A stretch of DNA of 53,957 nucleotides from CAYYYP01 sp964475985 (GCA_964475985.1 CAYYYP010000021.1:1-53957); one strand, 5' to 3'; shown: positions 33,414 through 42,592, counted from the stretch's first letter. Notes: a model not told the origin generated them from the sequence alone. Program-made: numbers and translations.

Positions 33414-33845
33414 ATGCCATATCAGCGCGCTAAGATTCTGATTAATCGAAGGTTTCAATTAAAGTTCGCTTTCTTCGTGTGCTCCTGGATCTTTGCCCTA
33501 AGCATGGTCTATCCGCTCATCATTTTCAGTTTGTTCGAGATGTTCTTAAAATTTGTTCCTCAGGATTCACCGCAGGCACTTTCGCATATCAAAGATATCC
33601 AAGGCCAGGTTCTGCTGCTGCTCGCATTTTTGCAGTTGGCCGTACTTGTCATAACTTTTCTCATCAGCATTTTCTTGAGTCATCGCATTGCTGGTCCCAT
33701 CTACCGCATTAAAAAAGCGATGGAAGATGTGTCTAAGGGAAATTTTGATCAACGAGTTACTCTTCGGAAAAATGATCATTTCATGGAGCTCCAAGAAAGC
33801 TTCAATGAAATGGCTCAACATTTAGCCATCCGAAAATGGCGCTAA
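33414..33845 (+). CDS. HAMP-domain membrane protein without output domain
   Basis: 143 aa. Two transmembrane helices (about residues 18-42 and 68-88) bracket a short periplasmic loop. A HAMP domain follows (SHRIAGPIYRIKKAME, then ELQESFNEMAQHL) and the protein ends there. HAMP domains usually relay a signal to a kinase, cyclase or methyl-accepting domain; none is attached. Its stop overlaps the start of the following transglycosylase gene by 10 bp. It may regulate that gene product or a separate partner. Confidence 0.85.
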   Translation: MPYQRAKILINRRFQLKFAFFVCSWIFALSMVYPLIIFSLFEMFLKFVPQDSPQALSHIKDIQGQVLLLLAFLQLAVLVITFLISIFLSHRIAGPIYRIKKAMEDVSKGNFDQRVTLRKNDHFMELQESFNEMAQHLAIRKWR

Positions 33846-35839
33846 CTTTCGCTTATCCGCGTAAAACTGTTTTCTGGATTCCGTTAGCTGCCTGGGGGGT
33901 GCTTTTTCTCACTCCGGCAATCACCTATGGCGATGAAAAGGCTAAACATCCGACCAGTCTCGCCGAGCATCCATCTTCACTTTCCATCGATACCATCGAC
34001 AGCGATTTGACCCGCTTGAAAAGCCCAAAGTACAGGTTGGTCAAAAACATCCTTGCGTCTTTGAAAGCAAAAAAATGGGATTCGGTCTTAACCCAGGTTT
34101 CCCAGAATGCGAAGAAGTTAGCCCACCTTCAAGACTACCTCATTTATTTCAAAGGGGAGGCCGTCTTGGGCAAGGTGCGGGCAAAACCAAATGGTGGTCC
34201 GGCGCTGCTGAAAAAAGTTCAGGACCTAGAAAAAGAAATTACCGCCTTTCTTCAAGCACATGGATCCGTGAGTCTCGCGCGAAAACTGCAAATCTTAAAC
34301 GCAGAACTCATACTTGAGGAAGCACTGCTGAAGTTGAACGTGGTAAAAAAGGGCGCACAAAAAAAATTGGATGCCCGCCGGCAGGCGATTCTTGCGCTGG
34401 AAGACGGATTTCAGCGACTACAGAAATTAAGGGTGCTCGTCTTAGCGCTGCCGTTGCACATCAAGACATATTCCACGCTTTGCGAGGATGCCGAGGATTC
34501 CAGTCCCGGTTGTGAAACGTGGATTACAAAACTTGCGCCGAATCTAGAAAAGGGAAGTGAAGATGAGCTGGCGGTCAAAAAATCATTGGCGACCAGGCAA
34601 AGATTTCAACTCATTGCTCAACAGCAAAAACTGAAGTTACAGGCCCAACTCCAGCCAGATCTCACGGATGAAAATGCGCCGAAGGTTGATCCCACTTCCA
34701 CCATTGTAAATACGGCGACTGCGACATCCGTGGCTACTACCCCGCCAAAACCTAAGACTCCGACCGTTGTCCAACTTCAGGGCGAAGCTTTTTCCAAAGG
34801 ATTTTTCCTGTACCTAGCCGGTGATTATACCTCTGCCTATGCGGCATGGAACGACCTGCAGAAAGAGTACCCGGAAGGAATTTATAAACTTCGTACGAAA
34901 TTTTGGATGGGTAGGGCCGCCCAACGTACCGACCACCCCAAACAAATGGAAACTTTTTATAAGGAAATCATTCAGGAGTCACCTTTCTCCTACTACGCAT
35001 TGCTCGCTAGTTGGTTTGGTAAAATTTCTTTGGGCCGAATGATTTCTGGTGAATTGCCTGAGATTTCCCGGCTGCCTGGAGAAGCTCCAGCCCAGGAGAT
35101 TGCGAAGATCCAGAGGGCTGAGCAATTCATCGCAAATGACTTGCATGAGTTGGCTCAGGTTGAACTTAAGGATGTGAAAATTCTCCCTGGGTACCCTGAT
35201 TCGTTCCTAATCTATCTCGCCTATTTGCATCACCTTGCGAACAACCATCGTCAGGCCTATCAAATCTATGCCGAGCTTAAAAATCGCCGCAACAATGAGT
35301 TGCTTTCAAGCTTTGGCGCAAAACTAGTTTTCCCATTCACTTACTGGAAGTTGATCAAAAAAGCTTCGCAGACAATTAACGTGAATCCACTGATTCCAAT
35401 TTCTATAATCAAACAGGAATCGGCCTTTGACCACGAAGCCATGTCCGCAGCAAATGCTTTTGGTTTAATGCAATTAATCCGACCTACGGCGAGAAGCCTT
35501 GATCCAAAAATCACGGTGATGGGACTGCTTGAGCCAGAAAAAAATGTACCGCTCGGCACACGCTACATTTCGGAAATGTTGAAACGGTATAAACAGAACC
35601 TTATTCTGTCGCTTGCGGCCTATAACGCGGGGCCTTCAAATGCAGACCGTTGGCGCCGAGAAATTTCACCAACGCTTCCATCAGAAGAATATATCGAACT
35701 CATTAGTTTCAAGGAAACCCGCGAGTACGTGCAGTCCATTGTCCGTAATGTATTTTGGTATGTGAAACTCAAAAAGCATGAAGAGATTCCGAACATCGAT
35801 GACATCGTAAATGTGGACCGACTGCCCAAGGATCTTTGA
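33836..35839 (+). CDS. Soluble lytic murein transglycosylase (Slt-like)
   Basis: 667 aa with signal peptide (residues 1-32). A long helical superhelix-like region (residues 40-500) has a Thr/Pro-rich linker near 290-315. A C-terminal Slt catalytic domain contains ISIIKQESAFDHEAMSAA (catalytic Glu), NAFGLMQLI and LAAYNAGPSNADRW. It cleaves peptidoglycan glycan strands to 1,6-anhydro ends in the periplasm. Translationally coupled to the HAMP protein. Confidence 0.94.
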   Translation: MALTFAYPRKTVFWIPLAAWGVLFLTPAITYGDEKAKHPTSLAEHPSSLSIDTIDSDLTRLKSPKYRLVKNILASLKAKKWDSVLTQVSQNAKKLAHLQDYLIYFKGEAVLGKVRAKPNGGPALLKKVQDLEKEITAFLQAHGSVSLARKLQILNAELILEEALLKLNVVKKGAQKKLDARRQAILALEDGFQRLQKLRVLVLALPLHIKTYSTLCEDAEDSSPGCETWITKLAPNLEKGSEDELAVKKSLATRQRFQLIAQQQKLKLQAQLQPDLTDENAPKVDPTSTIVNTATATSVATTPPKPKTPTVVQLQGEAFSKGFFLYLAGDYTSAYAAWNDLQKEYPEGIYKLRTKFWMGRAAQRTDHPKQMETFYKEIIQESPFSYYALLASWFGKISLGRMISGELPEISRLPGEAPAQEIAKIQRAEQFIANDLHELAQVELKDVKILPGYPDSFLIYLAYLHHLANNHRQAYQIYAELKNRRNNELLSSFGAKLVFPFTYWKLIKKASQTINVNPLIPISIIKQESAFDHEAMSAANAFGLMQLIRPTARSLDPKITVMGLLEPEKNVPLGTRYISEMLKRYKQNLILSLAAYNAGPSNADRWRREISPTLPSEEYIELISFKETREYVQSIVRNVFWYVKLKKHEEIPNIDDIVNVDRLPKDL

Positions 35840-35850
35840 TTTTTACCGCA

Positions 35851-36963
35851 CTAAACGTTGAATCTGAAGTGCATGATATCCCCATCTTTGACGAGGTAAT
35901 CCTTGCCTTCAACTCTGAACAAACCTTTTTCTTTTACGACGGCTTCTGAGCCGCACTTTTTCAAATCTTCGTAATGGAAAACCTCAGCCCGAATGAAGCC
36001 TTTTTCAAAATCGGTGTGAATGACACCCGCCGCATTGGGTGCTTTGGCGCCAGCTTTCACGGTCCAGGCTCGCGTCTCTTTTACTCCCGCGGTGAAAAAA
36101 GTGAGAAGTCCCAACAGACGATAACCCGCTTGGATCATATTCTCTAAACCGGTTGCGTTTAAACCAAGTTCCTTTAGAAAGTCAGCGCGCTCCGCTGGAT
36201 CTTCGATGGTAGCGATTTCACTTTCAAGTTTTCCGCATATGGGAACAATTTGGGAACCTTCCTTTTTGGCATGGTCCCGTACGGCCACGAAATGCGGGTT
36301 ACTTTCCGGATTGAGAATGGTTTTTTCGTCAAGATTAGCCGCGTACAGGACTCGTTTGATGGTGAGAAAATGAAACTCAGAAATGACATCTTTCTCTTCT
36401 TGACTCAATTCTAAAGAACGCACGGGTTTGCCGGCTTCCAGAGCTTCCTTTACCCGAGTCAAAACCCCAAGCTGCGCCCCCGCCTTTTTATCGCCCGTTC
36501 GTGCCATTTTTTCGATGTTCGGAAATTTTTTGGTTAGTGATTCAAGATCCGCAATCATGAGTTCGGTATCGATGACTTCGATATCCCGAAGGGGGTTCAC
36601 GGACCCTTCCACGTGAACGATGTCTCCATCCTCAAAACAACGAACCACATGCGCAATGGCATCTACCTGACGAATATGACCAAGGAACTGATTGCCCAAT
36701 CCCTCGCCCTTGCTTGCGCCCTTAACTAAGCCAGCGATGTCGACAAATTTCATGATGGTCGGGATAATGGTATTTGTTTTTACAATCTTTGCGATGACGT
36801 CCAAGCGTTGATCCGGGACCTTAACGATGCCTTCATTAGGGTTGATGGTGCAAAATGGATAGTTCGCTGCTTCAGCACTGGCGCCCGTGCCCGCAGTGAG
36901 CGCATTAAAGATTGTCGATTTGCCCACATTGGGAAGGCCAACGATTCCACATTCAAAACCCAT
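35851..36963 (-). CDS. ychF: Ribosome-binding ATPase YchF
   Basis: 370 aa Obg-related P-loop protein that prefers ATP. Walker A GLPNVGKST at residues 9-17, DIAGLVKGASKGEGLGNQFL (switch region), NLDEKT in place of NKxD, and a C-terminal TGS domain (GVIHTDFEKGFIRAEV). Last gene of prs-pth-ychF. Confidence 0.97.
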   Translation of the reverse strand: MGFECGIVGLPNVGKSTIFNALTAGTGASAEAANYPFCTINPNEGIVKVPDQRLDVIAKIVKTNTIIPTIMKFVDIAGLVKGASKGEGLGNQFLGHIRQVDAIAHVVRCFEDGDIVHVEGSVNPLRDIEVIDTELMIADLESLTKKFPNIEKMARTGDKKAGAQLGVLTRVKEALEAGKPVRSLELSQEEKDVISEFHFLTIKRVLYAANLDEKTILNPESNPHFVAVRDHAKKEGSQIVPICGKLESEIATIEDPAERADFLKELGLNATGLENMIQAGYRLLGLLTFFTAGVKETRAWTVKAGAKAPNAAGVIHTDFEKGFIRAEVFHYEDLKKCGSEAVVKEKGLFRVEGKDYLVKDGDIMHFRFNV

Positions 36964-36978
36964 GATAAATTCTCCCGT

Positions 36979-37566
36979 TCATTTCACTTTTTCGGAACTA
37001 CGCTGATTCATTGTATTCATCAATTTAAGAAAGCTGCCATTACAGAAAGCTTCGCACGCAAGGCCAGCTTGCGTTTTCATTTCATCCAATAAAATTTGCT
37101 CAGGCTTGGAAAATACGCCTAGCACATAGTCGGCCGGATCCATTCCCGGATGCGGTGGACGACCGATACCCATGCGAATGCGAGCAAAATTCGTTGCTCC
37201 GCCAAAATGCTGAGCAATGCTTTTAAGCCCGTTATGTCCACCGTGACCGCCACCTATTTTTAATCGAACGGTGCCTTGAGGCAAATCGAGCTCGTCGTGG
37301 ATCACACAGACATCGTTTACATCAATCTTATAAAACCGCACAGCTTCGGCAACGGACTCTCCCGAAAGATTCATGAAGGTCATGGGTTTCAAGAGGTAGG
37401 CCTCCGGCGAGGAAACAAATAGCCCACGAAACTGTGCTTTCCAACTGGAGCGTGCGGCCACCTTCTGCGCCCAATCATCGATGGCTAAAAAACCAATGTT
37501 ATGGCGAGTGGCTTCATACTCTTTTCCGGGATTGCCAAGTCCTACAATAAGTTTCATTTGCATCAA
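36979..37566 (-). CDS. pth: Peptidyl-tRNA hydrolase
   Basis: 195 aa. It releases tRNA from peptidyl-tRNA dropped by ribosomes. VGLGNPGKEYEATRHNIGF carries the catalytic His (about residue 22), with FMNLSGESV and DELDLPQGTVRLKIGGGHGG further on. The first Met candidates are TTG, ATG and ATG within four codons (37566, 37563, 37557). It lies 5 bp after prs. Confidence 0.97.
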   Translation of the reverse strand: MMQMKLIVGLGNPGKEYEATRHNIGFLAIDDWAQKVAARSSWKAQFRGLFVSSPEAYLLKPMTFMNLSGESVAEAVRFYKIDVNDVCVIHDELDLPQGTVRLKIGGGHGGHNGLKSIAQHFGGATNFARIRMGIGRPPHPGMDPADYVLGVFSKPEQILLDEMKTQAGLACEAFCNGSFLKLMNTMNQRSSEKVK

Positions 37567-37571
37567 TTGGC

Positions 37572-38513
37572 CTAAAGAAAAAGAGAACTTACGGAGTCAT
37601 AGCTATGAATACGGCGGATGGCCTCGGCCAAAATTCCCGCCACGGATAAAACTTCAATTTTAGATTCAGCCTTGGCGGCTTCGGAAAGCGGAATGGTATC
37701 GCACACCAGGACCTTGTCGAACTTGCTTGCGGCAATGCGGTCCACGGCGGGACCGCTCAAAACCGGATGCGTGGCACAGGCATAAATTCGTTTTGCACCA
37801 TTTCTCACGCAAGTTTCACCGGCCTCACATAGGGTTCCCGCGGTATCAATCATGTCGTCCAAGATCACCACGACTTTATCTTCTACGCTGCCCACTAGAT
37901 TCATGGCCTTGGCAACGTTAGGCCCCGTGCGACGTTTGTCAATCATCGCTACTGAAGCATCCATCCGTTTCGCGTAGGCCCGCGCGCGCTCGACTCCGCC
38001 GGCATCGGGAGAGACAATCACCACATCTTTCTCGTTCGCAAAAAGCGTTTTGAGATGAGAGGTAAGAACTGGGCTTGAAAAAAGATTATCAAATGGGATG
38101 TTAAAAAAACCCTGAATTTGTCCGGCATGCAAGTCCATGGAAACTACCCGGTTGGTGCCGGCCGCCGTAAGCAGGTCGGCAACTAACTTCGCGGTGATAG
38201 GGGTGCGGGGCGCAACTTTGCGGTCTTGTCTTGCGTATCCATAGTAAGGAATAACGGCCGTGATGCTCGCAGCGGAGGCTCGCTTCATGGCATCGATCAT
38301 CACCAAGAGTTCCATAAGATTGTCATTCACCGGATGACAGGTGGACTGCAGTAAAAAGACATCTTTGCCCCTTACATTTTCGGCAATTTCCACAAAGATT
38401 TCGCCGTCACTGAAGCGCCGTAAATTTGCGGTGCCAAGTTTGGTGCCGAGAGTGTCTGCGATCTTTTGGGCCAGAGGAGGATTGGAATTTCCCGCAAAAA
38501 GACAAGTGCGCAT
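37572..38513 (-). CDS. prs: Ribose-phosphate pyrophosphokinase
   Basis: 313 aa. It makes PRPP from ribose 5-phosphate and ATP. DLHAGQIQGFF, VSPDAGGVERAR and the PRPP loop VVILDDMIDTAGT are intact, and the C-terminus HSYDSVSSLFL is the usual Prs ending. First gene of prs-pth-ychF; the gene for 50S protein L25/CTC often found here is absent. Confidence 0.97.
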   Translation of the reverse strand: MRTCLFAGNSNPPLAQKIADTLGTKLGTANLRRFSDGEIFVEIAENVRGKDVFLLQSTCHPVNDNLMELLVMIDAMKRASAASITAVIPYYGYARQDRKVAPRTPITAKLVADLLTAAGTNRVVSMDLHAGQIQGFFNIPFDNLFSSPVLTSHLKTLFANEKDVVIVSPDAGGVERARAYAKRMDASVAMIDKRRTGPNVAKAMNLVGSVEDKVVVILDDMIDTAGTLCEAGETCVRNGAKRIYACATHPVLSGPAVDRIAASKFDKVLVCDTIPLSEAAKAESKIEVLSVAGILAEAIRRIHSYDSVSSLFL

Positions 38514-38562
38514 AGTTTAAATTCAATTAGCATATCCAAGATAAGACATGCGAACCTTTTTG

Positions 38563-38590
38563 TTGCCACAGCTGGGGTGGCAGTGATAAC
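38563..38590 (+). promoter_or_regulatory. Possible promoter of tRNA-Gln
   Basis: TTGCCA (38563-38568) and GATAAC (38585-38590) are 16 bp apart. Transcription would begin about 18 bp before the mature tRNA. The element overlaps a small inverted repeat (TGCCAC/GTGGCA). Tentative. Confidence 0.35.
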
Positions 38591-38614
38591 GCTGAGGGGC
38601 CAGGGACACTGTGT

Positions 38615-38689
38615 TGGGGCGTCGACAAGTGGTAAGTCTCTGGATTTTGATTCCAGCATTCCTAGGTTCGAATCCTAGCGCCCCAACCA
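38615..38689 (+). tRNA. tRNA-Gln (anticodon UUG), CCA encoded
   Basis: Acceptor TGGGGCG pairs with CGCCCCA, discriminator A, CCA encoded at 38687-38689. Anticodon stem CTGGA/TCCAG around TTTTGAT (anticodon TTG). T arm CTAGG-TTCGAAT-CCTAG. A terminator follows at once, so the tRNA is its own transcription unit. Confidence 0.97.
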
Positions 38690-38694
38690 CTTTA

Positions 38695-38719
38695 AGCCCC
38701 GGGAGACCGGGGCTTTTTA
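38695..38719 (+). terminator. Intrinsic terminator after tRNA-Gln
   Basis: AGCCCCGG, loop GAGA, CCGGGGCT, then TTTTATTTTT. A GNRA-type loop on an 8-bp GC-rich stem with a T-run: a strong terminator. Confidence 0.92.
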
Positions 38720-38809
38720 TTTTTGTGAAGCTCGTAAAATCACTTCGGGTTGCACCTTGTGCCGCTGCGTCAATTTATTGTTGCTAAGTATAAGAATGGG
38801 ACTAAATAG

Positions 38810-38833
38810 ACCTCACAAAAATGAGGTGTTTTT
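38810..38833 (+). promoter_or_regulatory. Hairpin sequestering the ribosome binding site
   Basis: ACCTCA (38810-38815) pairs with TGAGGT (38822-38827), followed by GTTTTT and then the ATG at 38834. The 3' arm contains the only Shine-Dalgarno-like bases (GAGG), at proper spacing. So the hairpin would hide the ribosome binding site, or, given the T-run, act as an attenuator just before the start codon. Confidence 0.5.
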
Positions 38834-40468
38834 ATGTCCTATTTTAATTTCCTAATCTCGGCATTGTTTGTTTCCATATGGGCGATCTTGCCCGTTCATG
38901 CGCAGCCCAGGCCTTCTCAAGAATCTGTATCTACTTTAAATTCGGCGGAGCTATCTGAATACCGACGTAATTGCGGCAGTTCAAATTCCCGCGAATCATT
39001 TGCGGCCGAACTTGAGCAAACTTCAGATGAAGTTACTTCTTTGAGCGCAGCAATCCACGACGACAACCAAGGATTAGCTACCGGCGCCCCACGCGGAGTA
39101 AATACCAGTGGTGAATATAATAATATCGTTGGCATTCAGTCGGAGTTAAGGGAGCGCATTCGCATCAACCAAGGCAGACGCGCAATGATGAATCGCAGGA
39201 TTGCCGTTTTGAGGCGTTGCTTAGTGTTAGCGGAAAGAGCTGGCACCCCTACGGCGGGAGACTACGAAGGAAATGAAGAACGCCTCACTCTTGCAAATAA
39301 TCCATTGCCATTGCTCACACCAATAAAGTCATTGCACTTCCCTAGTTCTGGCACCGAAGTTTTTTTTCGGGATGGGAATATCATTAGTTACTCTCAAGCC
39401 ATGGAACCAAGAGCGAACTACTGTTCCATCGTTGCGCCAAGTGCTGGCGTGGATCTTACGACGGCCTATCAACAGATGAATTGCGCGGTAGAAAGCCAAT
39501 ACGGCGATCGAACCCATAACCACGTTCAGTTCGTGTGCCGAAGCCTATTCCCAAACGCACTAGAATTTAGAGGTTACTGCCGAAATAATTCAACGATCCT
39601 TCCCTCCGTTGCGGATTTGCGTCGCGCTTTCGTGGGCAATACTGAACATCCGAGTCCTGATCGTTACTTCGATGTGAGCAGTATTCGAGAAGCTCTAGCA
39701 TTTCGAACAGCCCACCCTGAGTTGGCGACCTCGAGGCCAACCCCGCAAGTCGCCCAACAATCAGGTCCGCAGCCGTTGCCTCCGAGAAATTATGCCGCTT
39801 GCCCTCAGGGCTTTGATGCGGAAAACCGTTGGTTGATTCAAACTAATCCCAGTTATACTTCTCAACGACCAGAAGCCGCTTTGAACTTAATCATAGGATC
39901 CGTAGATGCTCCGCTATTTACGCCCATCCCAGTTTTAAGTTTGAGGGGCTCACTATTTATTCCGGCAAACACGAGCGAAATCTTCTTTCGTAATGGCCGC
40001 ATCGTTACGCCGGCCGCTGCACTTGAGGCTCCCGGCGAAGGTTATTGTTCTGTTCTAGTTCAAAGCAGCACCGAAGCGAGAGTTTTGGTGCCCGCGAATT
40101 ACGGCAATCTCCGTTGTAGCGTAATTTCTGAAGATGGCACAAGGGTGTCACGAAGTGATCGATATCATGGACCTTGGTCTTACTATGCCGTGCGATTTGA
40201 ATGTCACGATGAATCAGGCGCTGGATTGGCCATCGGTGGTTTCTGTCGAAATAATATGGCAGTAGGCACTACGGACAATAGCGACGATCCCGGTCAAGCC
40301 CATCAACCTACGATTGCTGAATTTCGACGTGCGTTTGTTGGCGATGCAACGCTTGCTGAGAGCCAACGCTATTTCGATTTGGCGCCGGCTCGTTGTGCGA
40401 CCCCAGATGTGAGGGAAGCAAGGCAAGGTTTTCCAATTGCCGAATTAAATTCCGCTAGGTCAAAATAA
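38834..40468 (+). CDS. Exported protein with two tandem Cys-containing repeats, unknown
   Basis: 544 aa. Signal peptide residues 1-23 (ending VHA). A helical, probably coiled region spans about 35-135. Then there are two copies of one domain, at about 162-282 and 363-517. Shared landmarks are T-P-I near the start, E-(V/I)-F-F-R-(D/N)-G-(N/R)-I, Y-C-S, a Cys, F-x-C, GxCRNN, (D/E)-(L/F)-RRAFVG and RYFD. Four Cys recur at matching places: 197, 217, 235, 249 and 405, 428, 457, 471. This suggests two disulfides per domain. A Pro/Gln-rich linker joins the copies. No known family is recognised. Periplasmic or surface; it follows the tRNA-Gln terminator and has its own long hairpin downstream. Confidence 0.7.
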   Translation: MSYFNFLISALFVSIWAILPVHAQPRPSQESVSTLNSAELSEYRRNCGSSNSRESFAAELEQTSDEVTSLSAAIHDDNQGLATGAPRGVNTSGEYNNIVGIQSELRERIRINQGRRAMMNRRIAVLRRCLVLAERAGTPTAGDYEGNEERLTLANNPLPLLTPIKSLHFPSSGTEVFFRDGNIISYSQAMEPRANYCSIVAPSAGVDLTTAYQQMNCAVESQYGDRTHNHVQFVCRSLFPNALEFRGYCRNNSTILPSVADLRRAFVGNTEHPSPDRYFDVSSIREALAFRTAHPELATSRPTPQVAQQSGPQPLPPRNYAACPQGFDAENRWLIQTNPSYTSQRPEAALNLIIGSVDAPLFTPIPVLSLRGSLFIPANTSEIFFRNGRIVTPAAALEAPGEGYCSVLVQSSTEARVLVPANYGNLRCSVISEDGTRVSRSDRYHGPWSYYAVRFECHDESGAGLAIGGFCRNNMAVGTTDNSDDPGQAHQPTIAEFRRAFVGDATLAESQRYFDLAPARCATPDVREARQGFPIAELNSARSK

Positions 40469-40487
40469 ATAGTCTTCAAGAAAAGTT

Positions 40488-40531
40488 GAAGAAAGAAGGG
40501 CGAAGGATAAAATCTTCGTCCTTCTTTCTTC
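40488..40531 (+). terminator. Long hairpin downstream of the duplicated-domain gene
   Basis: An 18-bp stem (40488-40505 with 40514-40531, one G-U pair) with an 8-nt loop. The stem is purine on one side and pyrimidine on the other. The T-run is not contiguous, but the stability favours a terminator or mRNA 3'-end element. Confidence 0.6.
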
Positions 40532-40638
40532 TTGAAATAATTAGATTAAAACTTTTAATTTACTTTGCTCGGTGCAGCAATCGGCTCTTTTTTTTTCAAA
40601 AACTTCGGAAAAGAAGCGAGCTTGGCTAAGGGTTTGCA

Positions 40639-41028
40639 TTGAAGTATCTTACGATGCAACCAATGAAGAAAAAAATTCTTGTAATAGAAGATGATCTTGC
40701 CATCGCTGAGGCCCTGCAGGAACTGCTAGAATCTGAGGGTTATTCCGTAATTTTGGCAGAGCATGGTCTGAGCGCATTAAACTATCTAGAAGGAAAGAAT
40801 GCGCTACCTTCTTTGATTTTATTGGATCTCATGATGCCCATTATGGATGGACGGAATTTCCTGGCGGAGTTTGAACGCAAATTGCCAGAGATGAAAAAAT
40901 CCATTCCGGTGCTTTTGATGAGCGCAATGGGTGAGCAGTCTTTGCCCAAAAATTACGAGAAAAAGATGACCATTAGCAAACCCTTAGACATCGATGGTTT
41001 GATGAACACCATCAAAGCGTTCATTTAA
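40639..41028 (+). CDS. Stand-alone response-regulator receiver domain
   Basis: 129 aa CheY-like. With TTG at 40639 as start (AAGGG 6 nt upstream), the acidic pair is at 18-19 (VIEDD), the phospho-acceptor Asp is at 63 (LILLDLMMP), Ser/Thr is in LLMSAMG and the conserved Lys is in TISKPLD. ATG at 40663 would begin MKKKILVIEDD, the more common form. There is no output domain, so it acts by protein contact, in motility or phosphorelay. No kinase is adjacent. Confidence 0.92.
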   Translation: MKYLTMQPMKKKILVIEDDLAIAEALQELLESEGYSVILAEHGLSALNYLEGKNALPSLILLDLMMPIMDGRNFLAEFERKLPEMKKSIPVLLMSAMGEQSLPKNYEKKMTISKPLDIDGLMNTIKAFI

Positions 41029-41056
41029 CTTTGGTTCATGTTCGCAAATTTCCGTT

Positions 41057-41989
41057 TTATGTATTTTGCGGAACTGCCGACCTGCTTTCTACATCAGCTG
41101 AACTGATCGTAAGCCGTTCTGCACCTTTTTTAAGCTCCACTTCTTCGCCCGACATTTTCACATAATAACGGGTGAATTCGGCGCCAAGGAATAAAACTAC
41201 AGATGAGTAATAAGCCCAAAGTAAAAATACAACGGCCGAACCACCGATTCCATAGGATGATGTAATGCTGCTGCGGCCTAAGTAGAGGCCGATGAGGCCT
41301 TTACCGATGGCAAAAAAGAAAGATGTCATCAACGCGCCGGTTCGTACTTGCGACCATTTTAGAAAGACATCTGGAAGAATTTTATAAATCGCTGCGAATA
41401 ACACGGTAGTGACGCCAAACGAAATACACGCATTCACAACTTCCCACAGGAAGTTTCCACCCGGTAAAACGTCCGCAAGATACTTCCCCGTAGCGGACAA
41501 AATTGCGCTGATCACTAAGGAAACCAGAAGTAAAAACGCCACAACTAAAACAATTGAAAAGGAAAGAATGCGCTGCCGAAGCAAAACCCAGAGTCCCCGG
41601 CCAGGTTTTTGACGTACTTTCCAGATATAATTCAGAGAGTCTTGGAGCTGGCCAAACACCGTGCTGGAACCGATAAATAATGTGATTAAGCCGATGACCG
41701 TCGCAATGAGGCCCGAATTTTGATTCTTAGATGCGCTTTCCACCATGGATTGAAGTCCGCGCGCACCTTCTTCACCTAAGAGATCTTTAAATGCTTGGAA
41801 AATTTGATTCCTAGAGGCCTCTTCTCCAAATATGAATCCAGCAAATGCGAGGGAGATGAGTAAAAGAGGTGCAATGGAAAAAACGGAATAGTAGGAAAGA
41901 GCGGCGCTGTGGGTCATGGCGCTGTCATCAAGCCAACCTTTCGCAGCAGCCTTCATGATCTCTAGAAATTTTTTAAATTTTTCCTTCAT
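41057..41989 (-). CDS. YihY/BrkB-family membrane protein
   Basis: 310 aa, six hydrophobic segments. HSAALSYYSVFSIAPLLLISLAF, ALMTSFFFAIGKGLIGLYLG and GIGGSAVVFLLWAYYSSVVLFLGAEFTR are the family blocks (UPF0761, once misnamed RNase BN). Function not established; often in stress or envelope operons. Last gene of the leftward trio with an OmpA-like lipoprotein and a DUF748-like protein. Confidence 0.9.
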   Translation of the reverse strand: MKEKFKKFLEIMKAAAKGWLDDSAMTHSAALSYYSVFSIAPLLLISLAFAGFIFGEEASRNQIFQAFKDLLGEEGARGLQSMVESASKNQNSGLIATVIGLITLFIGSSTVFGQLQDSLNYIWKVRQKPGRGLWVLLRQRILSFSIVLVVAFLLLVSLVISAILSATGKYLADVLPGGNFLWEVVNACISFGVTTVLFAAIYKILPDVFLKWSQVRTGALMTSFFFAIGKGLIGLYLGRSSITSSYGIGGSAVVFLLWAYYSSVVLFLGAEFTRYYVKMSGEEVELKKGAERLTISSADVESRSAVPQNT

Positions 41990-42008
41990 ATAAAAAACTC
42001 CTTAATGG

Positions 42009-42575
42009 CTATTTGCTTTTTCCAGAGAGGATTAAAACCCCTTTGCCCGCTTTCAGTTCAGTTTTTTCTTTTGAATCTGTGTGCGCCACGCCGACTACTT
42101 CATAAGCTTGTTGAATGCGTGCATCATCCGTTTTTAGGAATTTCTCAAGTTTACCGGAACGTTTTGCCATGTTGACGATCTCAATGGATGGTTTACGATT
42201 CTTTTTAACAAAATTTTCCAAAGCCTTGGCGCGGTCATCGGCGAGCTTCACTTCTTCGTCGGATAATTTTTCCTGATTCTCAGCTGGCAGTTCCGAATCA
42301 CTCCAAGTAACGATCGTAACTTCATCAAGGTGTATGGTTTTTTCGGCTTGTTTGATCGCTTTCTCAATCTTTTTTTGATCTGCAACGGAGAGAGCGGAAG
42401 AATTCTTTTTAAATTTCACTTCCGTTACGTGTGGGGTGCCTGCGCCGGCCGCGACTTGTTTGGATTCAATGCTGACATTTTCTCTTGGGGTGGGAATGGG
42501 CTTTTCCGCCGGAGGAGTTGAAGCACAGGCAGCAAAAAAAACTGGAAGGGTAAAAAATCCTAAGTACTTAATCAT
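42009..42575 (-). CDS. OmpA-like lipoprotein
   Basis: 188 aa. Signal and lipobox FFAAC give a lipidated Cys at 17, then a Pro-rich linker. The rest resembles a divergent OmpA C-terminal domain: VTEVKFKKNSSALSVADQKK, a helix, EVTIVTWSDSE, then LADDRAKALENFVKK (the usual L(S)xxRA helix). The diaminopimelate-binding Asp/Arg pair is only partly evident, so peptidoglycan binding is plausible rather than proven. Confidence 0.75.
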   Translation of the reverse strand: MIKYLGFFTLPVFFAACASTPPAEKPIPTPRENVSIESKQVAAGAGTPHVTEVKFKKNSSALSVADQKKIEKAIKQAEKTIHLDEVTIVTWSDSELPAENQEKLSDEEVKLADDRAKALENFVKKNRKPSIEIVNMAKRSGKLEKFLKTDDARIQQAYEVVGVAHTDSKEKTELKAGKGVLILSGKSK

Positions 42576-42592
42576 GAGAATTCTCCTTAATT

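Noticed and set aside
38561..38580. Inverted repeat TGCCAC/GTGGCA considered as a terminator
   Set aside because: The T-run is on the wrong side for rightward reading and nothing upstream on that strand needs terminating; it overlaps the likely tRNA-Gln promoter.
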